Assembly: GCA_938034415.1 (NCBI GenBank) | Contig: CALHLE010000021.1 | Coordinates: 1-56,092 of the forward strand | DNA length: 56,092 nt | Reading direction: 5' to 3' | Origin: an uncultured Anaerolineae bacterium | GTDB taxonomy: Bacteria > Chloroflexota > Anaerolineae > J036 > Brachytrichaceae | In this document: positions 1 through 7,703 of the stretch, piece after piece | How positions within the stretch are numbered: the stretch's first letter is position 1 | Layout of the letters: each line of letters starts with the position of its first letter | The notes under the pieces: model-generated | Databases searched by the model: none | Seen by the model: the letters and a program-made list of their open reading frames with translations, nothing else | Told to the model about the DNA's origin: nothing | Program-made: the position numbers and the translations under genes

Positions 1-426
1 GTCTATGTCGTCAGCATCCAGCCCGGCGAGGAGACGGCTAAGGCCATCGCCACCCGCAGCGCCATGGGCGCGGTTGGCGCAACCTACACGCAGTATCAGG
101 CCGGCCAGGCCATGCGCGAAGCAGCGCAGAACCAGAGCGGCGGCGGCGCGGGGGTCGGCGTGGGCCTGGGCGCCGGCATCGGCATCGGCCAGGCCATGGC
201 CGACGCCATCCGGCAGGGCGTGCAACAGCCGGCGCAGCAACCCGCACCGCCAGCCGGTCAGCAACCTCCCGCCGGCGGCGTGACGGCAGCCCCGACCACC
301 AAGGCTCAAATCGAGCAGGCATTGGTTAACCTCGACTTGCGCCTGGCGAACGGCGAGATTAGCGAAGTAACCTACAACAAACTGCGCGAGAATCTGGAGA
401 AAGCCCTGCAGAATGCGACGAGCTAA
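1..426 (+). CDS. SPFH-type protein with C-terminal SHOCT domain (5' end missing)
   Basis: The reading frame is already open at base 1, so only the last 141 residues are present. They begin with a segment typical of the tail of SPFH-domain (virion-core-like) proteins, in which a short beta strand leads into an Ala/Met/Gln-rich helix. A Gly-rich and then Gln/Pro-rich linker follows (about residues 40-95). The last 35 residues form a SHOCT-like helical hairpin containing LANGEISEVTYNKLRENL. SHOCT domains are short oligomerisation or targeting modules at the ends of membrane-associated proteins. The SPFH call for the missing N-terminus is inference from this tail. A terminator-like hairpin follows 15 bases after the stop, so this gene probably ends its transcription unit. 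Confidence 0.6.
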   Translation, partial: VYVVSIQPGEETAKAIATRSAMGAVGATYTQYQAGQAMREAAQNQSGGGAGVGVGLGAGIGIGQAMADAIRQGVQQPAQQPAPPAGQQPPAGGVTAAPTTKAQIEQALVNLDLRLANGEISEVTYNKLRENLEKALQNATS

Positions 427-441
427 GTTAGCAATCAGAAT

Positions 442-470
442 CCAGGCTCCCCGCCGGGAGCCTGGATTTC
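442..470 (+). terminator. Hairpin terminator after the SHOCT gene
   Basis: CCAGGCTCC at 442-450 pairs perfectly with GGAGCCTGG at 457-465 around a 6-base loop. Only a weak T-run (ATTTC) follows. It lies between the stop at 426 and ilvE. Confidence 0.55.
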
Positions 471-501
471 GTCGCGTGGTTTGATCACGAGTGGAACGGT
501 C

Positions 502-1578
502 ATGAACATCAAGATTGAGCCATTGGGGCCGAATGCGCGGCCGCCGCTTGCCGAGAAGCCGGTCTTCGGCAAGACGTTTACCAATCGCATGTTCAGCCAG
601 TGGTGGACCGAGGAGAAAGGCTGGCACGATGCCAAGATCGGTCCATATCAGCCGCTATCGCTCGATCCGGCGACGGCGGTGCTCCACTACGCCCAGGAGA
701 TCTTTGAAGGCACGAAAGCCTACCGCCGTCCCGACGGGCACATCAACCTCTTTCGTCCCTGGGAGAACGTCGCACGCTTTAACCGCTCCGCCGATCGCAT
801 GGCGATGCAGAAAGTGGATCCCGAAGCGCACCTAGAAGCCATCATCGAGCTAGTGCGGCTGGAGCACGAGTGGGTGCCCAGCGGGGAGGGCGAGTCGCTC
901 TACATCCGCCCGGTGATGATTGCGATGGACGTTGGCCTGGGCGTATATGCCAGCAAGAGCTATCTGCACTACATTATCGTTGGACCTGCCGGGGCATACT
1001 TTTCGACCGGTTTCAAGCCGGTTTCGGTCTATGTGTCGGATGAGTACGTGCGCGCCGTGCGCGGCGGCACCGGCGCGGCCAAGACCGGCGGCAACTACGC
1101 CGCCAGCCTGCGCGAGAGCGAGCGGGTGAAGCATCTGGGCTATCAGCAGGTGCTCTGGCTGGATGCGATCGAGCGCAAATACATCGAGGAAGTGGGCGCG
1201 ATGAACATCGCGTTCGTCTATGGCGGCAAACACATCGTCACCCCTGAGCTGTCGGGCAGCATCTTGGAGGGCGTGACGCGCGATTCAGTGCTCAAGCTGG
1301 CGCCCGATCTGGGTTACACGGCGTCGGAAGCGCGCCTGGCGCTGAGTGACGTGCTGCGCGACATCGAATCGGGTGAGATCACCGAGGTGTTCGGCATGGG
1401 CACGGCGGCGGTGATCGCGCCGGTGGACAAGCTGGGCTACCGTGGCAAGGACTACCTAGTGCGTTATGCGCCGGGCCCGGTCGCCGATCATCTCTTCAAG
1501 AGCCTGACCGACATCCAGTATGGTCGCGTCCCCGATCCCTACCGCTGGACGCACAAAATTGAGGTGGACGGTCGGTAA
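502..1578 (+). CDS. ilvE: Branched-chain amino acid aminotransferase
   Basis: This is a PLP-dependent fold-type IV transaminase of 358 residues. It makes the last step of valine, leucine and isoleucine synthesis, exchanging amino groups with glutamate in the cytoplasm. K194 in the AAKTGGNYAASL segment fits the Schiff-base lysine, and the EEVGAMNI segment 35-36 residues later fits the conserved glutamate that contacts the PLP pyridine nitrogen. The early FEGTKAYRRPDG segment and the late GMGTAAVIAPV segment are also typical of BCATs, and the length is normal. ATG 502 is chosen because family proteins start a few residues before this point; a TTG at 481 would add seven residues without support. 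coaE starts 27 bases downstream on the same strand, so the two are probably co-transcribed. Confidence 0.93.
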   Translation: MNIKIEPLGPNARPPLAEKPVFGKTFTNRMFSQWWTEEKGWHDAKIGPYQPLSLDPATAVLHYAQEIFEGTKAYRRPDGHINLFRPWENVARFNRSADRMAMQKVDPEAHLEAIIELVRLEHEWVPSGEGESLYIRPVMIAMDVGLGVYASKSYLHYIIVGPAGAYFSTGFKPVSVYVSDEYVRAVRGGTGAAKTGGNYAASLRESERVKHLGYQQVLWLDAIERKYIEEVGAMNIAFVYGGKHIVTPELSGSILEGVTRDSVLKLAPDLGYTASEARLALSDVLRDIESGEITEVFGMGTAAVIAPVDKLGYRGKDYLVRYAPGPVADHLFKSLTDIQYGRVPDPYRWTHKIEVDGR

Positions 1579-1605
1579 GGGCTGGCCAGGCCTGCCGCTC
1601 GCGCT

Positions 1606-2199
1606 ATGCCGCGCCTGCTCATTGGCCTCACCGGCAACATTGCGACGGGCAAAAGCGCCGTCGCTCGCATGCTGCGCGAACTCGGCGCGGTCGTCATTGA
1701 CGCCGATCAAGTTGCGCGCGAGGTCGTGCGCCCGGGTCAGCCGACGTTGGAGGAGATCGTGCGCGCCTTCGGGCCAGGCGTGCTCCTCCCCAACGGCGAG
1801 CTTGACCGTCCTAAGATGGCGCGCCTGGTTTTCGGCGATCCGGATCGGCTCAAGCAGCTAGAGGCGATCGTCCACCCCGCCGTGCGCGAAGCGATGGGGC
1901 GCGCCATTCGTGCGCAGCCGGACGATGCGGTGGTAGTTATCGAAGTCATCAAACTCTTCGAGAGCGGCTGGGCGCGTGAGTGCGACCAGGTATGGGTGAC
2001 GCATTGTCCGCCGGAAGTGCAAATGGCGCGGCTGGTGAGCGAGCGCGGCCTCTCCCCGGCAGAGGCGCGCGCGCGCGTCGAGGCGCAAAATCCACAAGCC
2101 GATAAGCTCGCGCGAGCCGATGTGGTGATTGACACATCGGGCAGCTTGGAAGAGACCCGTCGGCAAGTGGAGGCCGCTTGGATGGCAGCGCGATGCTAG
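1606..2199 (+). CDS. coaE: Dephospho-CoA kinase
   Basis: The 197-residue product fits dephospho-CoA kinase, which phosphorylates the 3'-hydroxyl of the ribose in dephospho-CoA, the last step of coenzyme A synthesis. The N-terminus carries the P-loop GNIATGKSAV. GAVVIDADQVAREV matches the DADxxaRE segment that binds substrate, and the LID-type region near residues 140-160 (RLVSERGLSPAEARARV) is conserved in the family. Length is usual. The start has no clear Shine-Dalgarno and lies 27 bases after the ilvE stop, which suggests expression within the ilvE operon. The stop codon overlaps the -10 box proposed for the next gene. Confidence 0.92.
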   Translation: MPRLLIGLTGNIATGKSAVARMLRELGAVVIDADQVAREVVRPGQPTLEEIVRAFGPGVLLPNGELDRPKMARLVFGDPDRLKQLEAIVHPAVREAMGRAIRAQPDDAVVVIEVIKLFESGWARECDQVWVTHCPPEVQMARLVSERGLSPAEARARVEAQNPQADKLARADVVIDTSGSLEETRRQVEAAWMAARC

Positions 2200-2202
2200 A
2201 AT
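2197..2202 (+). promoter_or_regulatory. Candidate -10 box (TAGAAT) for the CPBP gene
   Basis: TAGAAT overlaps the coaE stop codon and ends 10 bases before ATG 2213, which would leave a leader of only a few bases. It has no clear -35 box and is the weakest of the near-leaderless promoters in this window. Confidence 0.4.
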
Positions 2203-2212
2203 CGTCGGCGGT

Positions 2213-3445
2213 ATGGACTCACTCAGCCGGTCGAGCGTAGCGGCTGCATCTGCCGAGGGCGAGGGGACGCAGCCGGCCGGATCCTTAGCCGGAAGTCTCA
2301 CCGTCCTGGAATGGGGCATCCGCGTGGTCTTGTTTGCGTCATTCATCGGCGTCCTCATCCAGCCGCTTAACGCGCTATCACTCAACCAGGCGTTGTATCC
2401 ATTGATACTCTACGGCTTGCTGGCAGCCGCCTATTTGCTGGCAAGTGTGCCGACTGTTGCTGCGGCCATCCGCCGTCAAGCCGAAAGCCAGCCATTGGGC
2501 ATGGCGTTATTGGCATTGGTGCCGTTGGCTCCAGTGATGTTATATGCGCGCACAGCGCTTAACATGGAGCTGACGGGGTTGTTGTTTATCGGCGCGCTCG
2601 TCTTTCTGCCAGCCGCATGCGCCGTCCTGAATGTGCCGCAGTTACGCCGCGCCGACGTCTCGCTCGGGCTGATTACCGTGGCGTTGCCCTTGCTGCTGCC
2701 GTATACGCCGGACTCAGGCATTGGCACTTCGCCCGAGTCTCCTACGGCATTCGATATTGCCATGCGCCTCGGCGCCTTCTTGTTGCCGCTCGCGTTGCTG
2801 TTGTTCACCACGCACGAGCAGAAGCAACGGCTTAACTTCCTCTTCGTATGCGCTGTGCTGTCATTGTGGTATGCCGTGCAATTCGGAGCGTTCCCCGCTC
2901 TTCCCATCGCCCATGATACGGAGGTGACTTACTTCCAGCTCGCGGTCATTCCGCTCTTTTTATATGTGCTTGCAGTAGCCGGTCGCTTTGACCGGCTGGG
3001 GATGCTGTTTAAGCCCTCGCCACGTGGCGTGAGCGTAGTGGCCGCAAATCTCGCCTTGTTGGCGGCGCTCGGCGTGCCGTTGGGTTTGGTGACCGGTGCG
3101 CTCGCGCCCGCGTTTCAAGGCCCCCCGCTGCTGGAAGCGGCGACACAAGCGCTGAACATCTTCTTGTTGGTGGGATTGCCGCAGGAGATCCTCTTCCGTG
3201 GCACGCTGCTGACTTATCTCCAAGATGCGCTGCGCCTTGATGCTGGCGTGGCTGCTGTCATCAGCGGCATCCTTTTTGGCGCGGCACACGCGCAAAACTC
3301 GGCCGGCTTCGGTTGGACATTCATCCTGGCGACGTTAGCGGGCATCTTCTGCGCGCGCGCATTCCTGGCTACGCGGAACGTCGTGGCCGCCGGCGTCGTC
3401 CATACCTCGGCGCGTTGGGTAAAGTGGTTGTTGTTCAGTGGCTGA
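2213..3445 (+). CDS. CPBP-type intramembrane protease-like protein, variant motifs
   Basis: This is a 410-residue multi-pass membrane protein with about ten hydrophobic segments. The last third resembles the CPBP (CAAX protease and bacteriocin-processing, Abi) family of membrane glutamate proteases. Motif 1 is normally EExxxR; here it reads Q324-E325-I-L-F-R329. Motif 2 (FxxxH) is present as FGAAH with H359. Motif 3 is normally HxxxN or HxxxD and here is H397-T-S-A-R401. The second glutamate, both histidines and the arginine are retained, but two family positions differ, so activity is uncertain. ATG 2213 is preferred because it follows a -10-like TAGAAT; upstream in-frame starts lie inside coaE. 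Substrate unknown. Confidence 0.7.
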   Translation: MDSLSRSSVAAASAEGEGTQPAGSLAGSLTVLEWGIRVVLFASFIGVLIQPLNALSLNQALYPLILYGLLAAAYLLASVPTVAAAIRRQAESQPLGMALLALVPLAPVMLYARTALNMELTGLLFIGALVFLPAACAVLNVPQLRRADVSLGLITVALPLLLPYTPDSGIGTSPESPTAFDIAMRLGAFLLPLALLLFTTHEQKQRLNFLFVCAVLSLWYAVQFGAFPALPIAHDTEVTYFQLAVIPLFLYVLAVAGRFDRLGMLFKPSPRGVSVVAANLALLAALGVPLGLVTGALAPAFQGPPLLEAATQALNIFLLVGLPQEILFRGTLLTYLQDALRLDAGVAAVISGILFGAAHAQNSAGFGWTFILATLAGIFCARAFLATRNVVAAGVVHTSARWVKWLLFSG

Positions 3446-3576
3446 ATGTTCGAGTGCTTTGACCTAGGCCGGCTTGAAACGTCTCTTTGAAGCGGATGCC
3501 TGCCGGACGCCGCAGCAAACTGTGAGCGCTCGGGGTGGGGTAAGCATAGAGGGCAACGGGAAAGGCGCGTCGAGTC

Positions 3577-5385
3577 ATGAGGCTGCGCACCATCGGTCGT
3601 TACCAGATCAAGGCCGAGCTGAACTGCGGCGGCATGTCGGTCGTCTATCTTGCCCATGACCCAAACATCGGGCGGGACGTCGCCATCAAAGTGCTTGCGC
3701 GCAGCCTGGCCGATCAGGCCGTGGCGCGTGAGCGCTTCGTGCGCGAAGTGCGCGCCGTCGTGCAGCTCGACCATCCGGCGATTGTTCCGATCTACGATTT
3801 CGGTGAGGAGGACGGCCAACCTTACATCGTGATGCGCTACATGCCCGGCGGCTCGCTGGCCGATATGCTGACCTACGGCCGGCTGAACCTGGCCGATGCC
3901 AAACGCATTCTGGAGCGAGTCGCGCATGCGCTTGACGCCGCCCATGCCCAACGCATCATCCATCGCGATCTGAAGCCGGGCAATATCCTGTTCGACAGCT
4001 ACGGCGAAGCCTTTCTCAGCGATTTCGGCATCGTCAAGAAGGTCTACGAAGGCGGCGCGGAGACGCCGACGCTGACCGGCAGCGTGGTATTGGGCACGCC
4101 GGCCTACATGAGTCCAGAGCAGGCCCTGGGCAAGCCGCTCGATGAGCGCAGCGATGTGTACTCGTTGGGCGCTGTGCTGTATGAGATGTTGACCGGTGTG
4201 CCGCCCTATAAGGGGCCGACCGGCATCAGTGTGGCGATGAAGCATGTGACGGAGCCGGTGCCGAATCTACGACAACATCGCCCCGATCTGCCAGACGCAT
4301 GTATCGCCGTCGTGGAAAGAGCGATGGCGAAGGACCCGGACGCTCGCTTCGCCACCGCCGGCGAGATGGCGGCCGCGTTTGCCGCGGCGGTCGCCAGCGC
4401 GCCGTCCGCAGAGCCGATGATGCCTCCGTTGACCATACGCAAGAAAGTGCGCACGACCTCAGGCGCTGCGGCGCTCCAACCGAGCGATTCAGCCCCTGAG
4501 CCGGCGGTAACTACGGAATGGATGACGCGCGAGTCGCCTGCGCAGGAAGGCGGCCTCCAGCGCTTCCTGATTGCGGGCGCAGCAGCAGTGGCTACGCTTT
4601 TTGTCGTCGGGTTGGGGGTGTTCTTGTTCGCCCTAGTTCAGCGGAGCGGCGGTGCAGCGCAGCCATCGGGAGGCGCCATGCCTAACCCAACCGCTTCTAC
4701 AACCCCGCCGATCCCGCCAACGCGGGTCGCGCCGGCGCCGGTTGCGCCGACGCCCTCCCAGAGTCCTGCCCCTGCCACAGAACCGGCTCCCAAGCCGACC
4801 GACACGTCCGCGCCAAAAACAGCGCGATTGCGCGTCATTCAGTTCGCCAATGTGCGCGCTGGCCCGAGCACGCAGTTCCCCATCCTAGCTCAGTTGCTGG
4901 CAGGCACGGAAATCACCCCTAGCGCCGTCTCTGTTCAGCGCGATGGCGATTGGTATCTGACCCGACTAGATGATGGCCGCGTCGGTTATATCTTCGCCGG
5001 AGTCGTGGAGGTTCTCAACCCGGATGCGCTCTCGGCCTTGCCGACCGTGATCGTGATCGTGCCACCTACCGAAACCCCTGAGCCGACGCCCACGCCGACA
5101 CCGACGCCGACGCCTACGGCGACGCTGACGCCGACCCCAACGCCGTCACCCACACCGACGCCGACGCCAACACCAACGCCTACGGCGACGCCGACGCCAA
5201 CGCCGACACCGACACCGACGCCGACGCCAACGCCGTCACCCACACCGACGCCGACGCCAACACCAACGCCTACGGCGACGCCGACGCCCACACTGACGCC
5301 GACGCCAACGCCGACACCAACACCAACACCAACACCAACACCAACAGAGACCCCCACACCTACGGCGACAGCGACGGCAGCCTAG
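3577..5385 (+). CDS. Membrane Ser/Thr protein kinase with SH3 domain and Thr-Pro tail
   Basis: This is a 602-residue PknB-like receptor kinase. The cytoplasmic kinase domain (about 8-270) has a glycine loop (NCGGMSVVY), K38 in VAIKVL, the catalytic loop H129-R130-D131-LKPGN, D149-FG, and SPEQA in place of APE. A single membrane segment spans about 330-352. The outer part holds a Pro-rich spacer, a bacterial SH3-type domain (about 415-485, with [13 protein letters not shown]), and a tail of about 100 residues made almost only of Thr-Pro with a few Ala, Ser and Glu. Kinases of this family usually sense cell-wall signals through the outer domain. The tail is encoded by repeats that may vary in length between strains. 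No phosphatase gene is nearby. Confidence 0.9.
   Translation: MRLRTIGRYQIKAELNCGGMSVVYLAHDPNIGRDVAIKVLARSLADQAVARERFVREVRAVVQLDHPAIVPIYDFGEEDGQPYIVMRYMPGGSLADMLTYGRLNLADAKRILERVAHALDAAHAQRIIHRDLKPGNILFDSYGEAFLSDFGIVKKVYEGGAETPTLTGSVVLGTPAYMSPEQALGKPLDERSDVYSLGAVLYEMLTGVPPYKGPTGISVAMKHVTEPVPNLRQHRPDLPDACIAVVERAMAKDPDARFATAGEMAAAFAAAVASAPSAEPMMPPLTIRKKVRTTSGAAALQPSDSAPEPAVTTEWMTRESPAQEGGLQRFLIAGAAAVATLFVVGLGVFLFALVQRSGGAAQPSGGAMPNPTASTTPPIPPTRVAPAPVAPTPSQSPAPATEPAPKPTDTSAPKTARLRVIQFANVRAGPSTQFPILAQLLAGTEITPSAVSVQRDGDWYLTRLDDGRVGYIFAGVVEVLNPDALSALPTVIVIVPPTETPEPTPTPTPTPTPTATLTPTPTPSPTPTPTPTPTPTATPTPTPTPTPTPTPTPSPTPTPTPTPTPTATPTPTLTPTPTPTPTPTPTPTPTETPTPTATATAA
5137..5288 (+). repeat. 62-bp direct repeat with 90-bp period in the Thr-Pro coding tail
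   Basis: The stretch 5137-5198 recurs at 5227-5288 with no mismatch seen by eye. It lies within a wider run of ACGCCG/ACACCA-type triplet pairs coding for Thr-Pro. A 90-bp step keeps the frame (30 residues), so slippage or recombination here would change tail length without breaking the kinase. Confidence 0.8.
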
Positions 5386-5415
5386 CGGACAACACGTGGT
5401 GTGCGCAGAGAAGGT

Positions 5416-5430
5416 CGTGAGAAAATCACG
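5416..5430. promoter_or_regulatory. Inverted repeat overlapping the pcrA start region
   Basis: CGTGA and TCACG flank GAAAA, giving a perfect 5+5+5 inverted repeat that ends two bases before ATG 5433. GAAAAT within it sits where a leaderless -10 box would be. This could be a repressor site; its owner is unknown. Confidence 0.35.
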
Positions 5431-5432
5431 CT

Positions 5433-7577
5433 ATGCTTTCGATCCTCGACGGCCTGAATCCGCAGCAGCGCAGGGCGGTTGAAGCGCCGGACGGGCCGAC
5501 GCTCATCCTGGCCGGGCCCGGCAGCGGCAAGACGCGCGTGTTGACCAGCCGAGTGGCCTACCTCATCAGCGCGCGGAACGTCTACCCGCATCGCATTATG
5601 GCCGTGACGTTCACCAACAGGGCCGCGCGCGAGATGCGCGACCGGTTGACCCGCATGGCCGGCGCGGACCGGACTGCTGACCTCATGCTCGGCACCTTTC
5701 ACAGCATCTGCGCGCGCCTGCTGCGACGCGAGGCGCCGCAGGCCGGCCTCGATCGCGACTTCACCATTTACGACAGCGACGACCAGATCAACGTGGTGAA
5801 GGCGGCGCTGGTCGAGCTGAACCTGGACGAGAAGAAATACAAGCCTGCGTCCATCCACGCCGCCATCAGCGCGGCTAAGAATGAGCTGGTGACGCCGGAG
5901 CGCTACAAGCCGGACTCCTACTTTGGCGAGATTGTCGGTCGCGTCTATGTGCGCTACAACGCTATTCTGCGCGCCAACAACGCGCTGGATTTCGACGATC
6001 TGCTAATGGAAGCCGTGTTGTTGTTGCAACGCGACGCGACCGTTCGCGCGAAGGTGCAGGAGCGCTACCTGCACGTGTTGGTGGATGAGTTTCAGGATAC
6101 CAACATCGCGCAATACGAGCTGATCAAGTTGATCGCCGGCAAGCATCGCAGCGTGTTCTGCGTGGGCGATGCGGATCAGAGCATTTACACCTGGCGCGGC
6201 GCCGACCATCGCAACGTGCTGCGCCTGCGCGAGGATTACCCCGACCTCAATGTCATCGCGCTGGAACAGAACTACCGCTCGACGCAGACTATCCTGGATG
6301 CGGCCATGGCGGTGATCAAGAAGAACCCGAACCGCCTGCACATCAACTTGTTCACGCAGCGAGGCTACGGGCCGAAGATCGCCGTGCGCGAGATGTTCAA
6401 TGAAGATGAAGAGGCGCAGTATGTGGTGGACACCATCGCCGAGCTGGTGCGTCTCAAGGCGGCTGAGCCGGGCGAGATCGCGGTGATGTACCGCACCAAT
6501 GCGCAGTCGCGCGCCATCGAAGATGCCTTCGTGCGCGCCGGCATGCCCTATCGCCTGGTCGGCGCGACGCGCTTCTATGCGCGCAAAGAGATTAAAGACG
6601 TGCTGGCGTATTTGCGCATTGTGAATAACCCATCGGACTGGGTAAGCCTCAAGCGAATCATGAACGTCCCCCCGCGTGGCATTGGCGATAAGACCTTCGC
6701 GCAACTGGAAGCAGCCTCTCGCGCTGCCGGCCTGACGTGCCTGGACGTCATCCAGCAAGGGAACTGGCCGGGCCGTGGCGCGCGCGCGCTCGGGGAATTC
6801 GGCGCGCTGTGGGCGCAGTGGGTGCGTCTGCGCAACGAGCTGAGCGTCGGCCAGTTGTTCGACCACATCATCCAGACCAGCGGTTATAAGGACTACCTAA
6901 AAGATGGGACAGAGGAGGGCGAGGACCGTTGGGCCAACGTGATGGAGCTGCGCAACGTGGCTGCCGAAGCCGGCGAAGCGCCGCTGAGCGAGTTCCTCAA
7001 CGACATCGCCCTGGTGAGCGATGTGGATAACTACGACGAGAACGCGAATGCCCCCACGCTGCTGACGCTCCACGCGGCCAAGGGCCTGGAGTTCAAGGTG
7101 GTGTTCATCGTCGGCTTGGTGGAAGGGGTGCTGCCGCACAGCCGCAACATGGACACTCCTGAACAGTTGGCCGAGGAGCGTCGGCTGCTATACGTCGGCA
7201 TCACGCGGGCGAAAGAGCGCCTGTACTTGCTGCGGCCTTTTCGCCGCTCGCAGTGGGGCGCGAGCGATATCGCCGAGCCGTCGCGCTTCCTCGCCGACCT
7301 GCCCGATGAAGTGGTGGACGGCAAGCCGCGCGCGAATAGCGAGATTCTGCGCGATTCGACGACGTGGCGCAGCGATAAGCCGCCGGAGCCGCGCGCGACG
7401 CTCGCCGACACGCAATTCAAGCCAGGCGACCGCGTGGTGCATCCGCGCTTTGGGGATGGCTTGGTTCTGCGCAGCACCCGCGTGCGCGACGATGAAGAGG
7501 TGGAGGTGTTCTTCGAGCATGCCGGCGGCAAGCGGCTTTCGGCAGCGCTGAGCGGGCTGAAGAAGCGGCGCACCTGA
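5433..7577 (+). CDS. pcrA: ATP-dependent DNA helicase, PcrA/UvrD family
   Basis: The 714-residue product has every superfamily 1A motif in order: GPGSGKTRVL (motif I), AVTFTNRAAREM (Ia), LVDEFQDTN (II), GDADQSIYTWRGAD (III), QNYRST (IV), TLHAAKGLEFKVVF (V) and RRLLYVGITRAKERLYLL (VI). The C-terminus carries the Tudor-like extension of PcrA/UvrD (FKPGDRVVHPRFGDG), which binds RNA polymerase or other partners. It should act as a 3'-5' helicase in excision repair and in removing RecA or stalled polymerase. The sequence just before ATG 5433 is an inverted repeat (5416-5430) containing a -10-like GAAAAT, so the transcript may be leaderless. uvrC and a photolyase also lie in this window but not in the same operon. 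Confidence 0.95.
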   Translation: MLSILDGLNPQQRRAVEAPDGPTLILAGPGSGKTRVLTSRVAYLISARNVYPHRIMAVTFTNRAAREMRDRLTRMAGADRTADLMLGTFHSICARLLRREAPQAGLDRDFTIYDSDDQINVVKAALVELNLDEKKYKPASIHAAISAAKNELVTPERYKPDSYFGEIVGRVYVRYNAILRANNALDFDDLLMEAVLLLQRDATVRAKVQERYLHVLVDEFQDTNIAQYELIKLIAGKHRSVFCVGDADQSIYTWRGADHRNVLRLREDYPDLNVIALEQNYRSTQTILDAAMAVIKKNPNRLHINLFTQRGYGPKIAVREMFNEDEEAQYVVDTIAELVRLKAAEPGEIAVMYRTNAQSRAIEDAFVRAGMPYRLVGATRFYARKEIKDVLAYLRIVNNPSDWVSLKRIMNVPPRGIGDKTFAQLEAASRAAGLTCLDVIQQGNWPGRGARALGEFGALWAQWVRLRNELSVGQLFDHIIQTSGYKDYLKDGTEEGEDRWANVMELRNVAAEAGEAPLSEFLNDIALVSDVDNYDENANAPTLLTLHAAKGLEFKVVFIVGLVEGVLPHSRNMDTPEQLAEERRLLYVGITRAKERLYLLRPFRRSQWGASDIAEPSRFLADLPDEVVDGKPRANSEILRDSTTWRSDKPPEPRATLADTQFKPGDRVVHPRFGDGLVLRSTRVRDDEEVEVFFEHAGGKRLSAALSGLKKRRT

Positions 7578-7703
7578 CCAGTCGCGCAGGCGCACACTGG
7601 CTGGATGGATATACCCCGCGGCGGCGATTTCGCTTAAAACCAGGCAGTGATGCTCCACAGGGTGCTAAGCTACGTACAGCCTGCGGGGAGTAGATGAAAA
7701 ACC

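Noticed and set aside
3214-4245. 343-codon minus-strand frame over the kinase and CPBP genes
   Set aside because: It covers conserved kinase motifs on the other strand and shows no domain of its own.
4986-5357. Minus-strand frame of Gly-Val repeats over the kinase tail
   Set aside because: It is the complement of the Thr-Pro coding repeats and has no start signals.
5080-5385. Possible CRISPR or satellite array
   Set aside because: The repeats keep a Thr-Pro reading frame and have no unique spacers.
6003-6866. 287-codon minus-strand frame over pcrA
   Set aside because: Antisense shadow of conserved helicase motifs.
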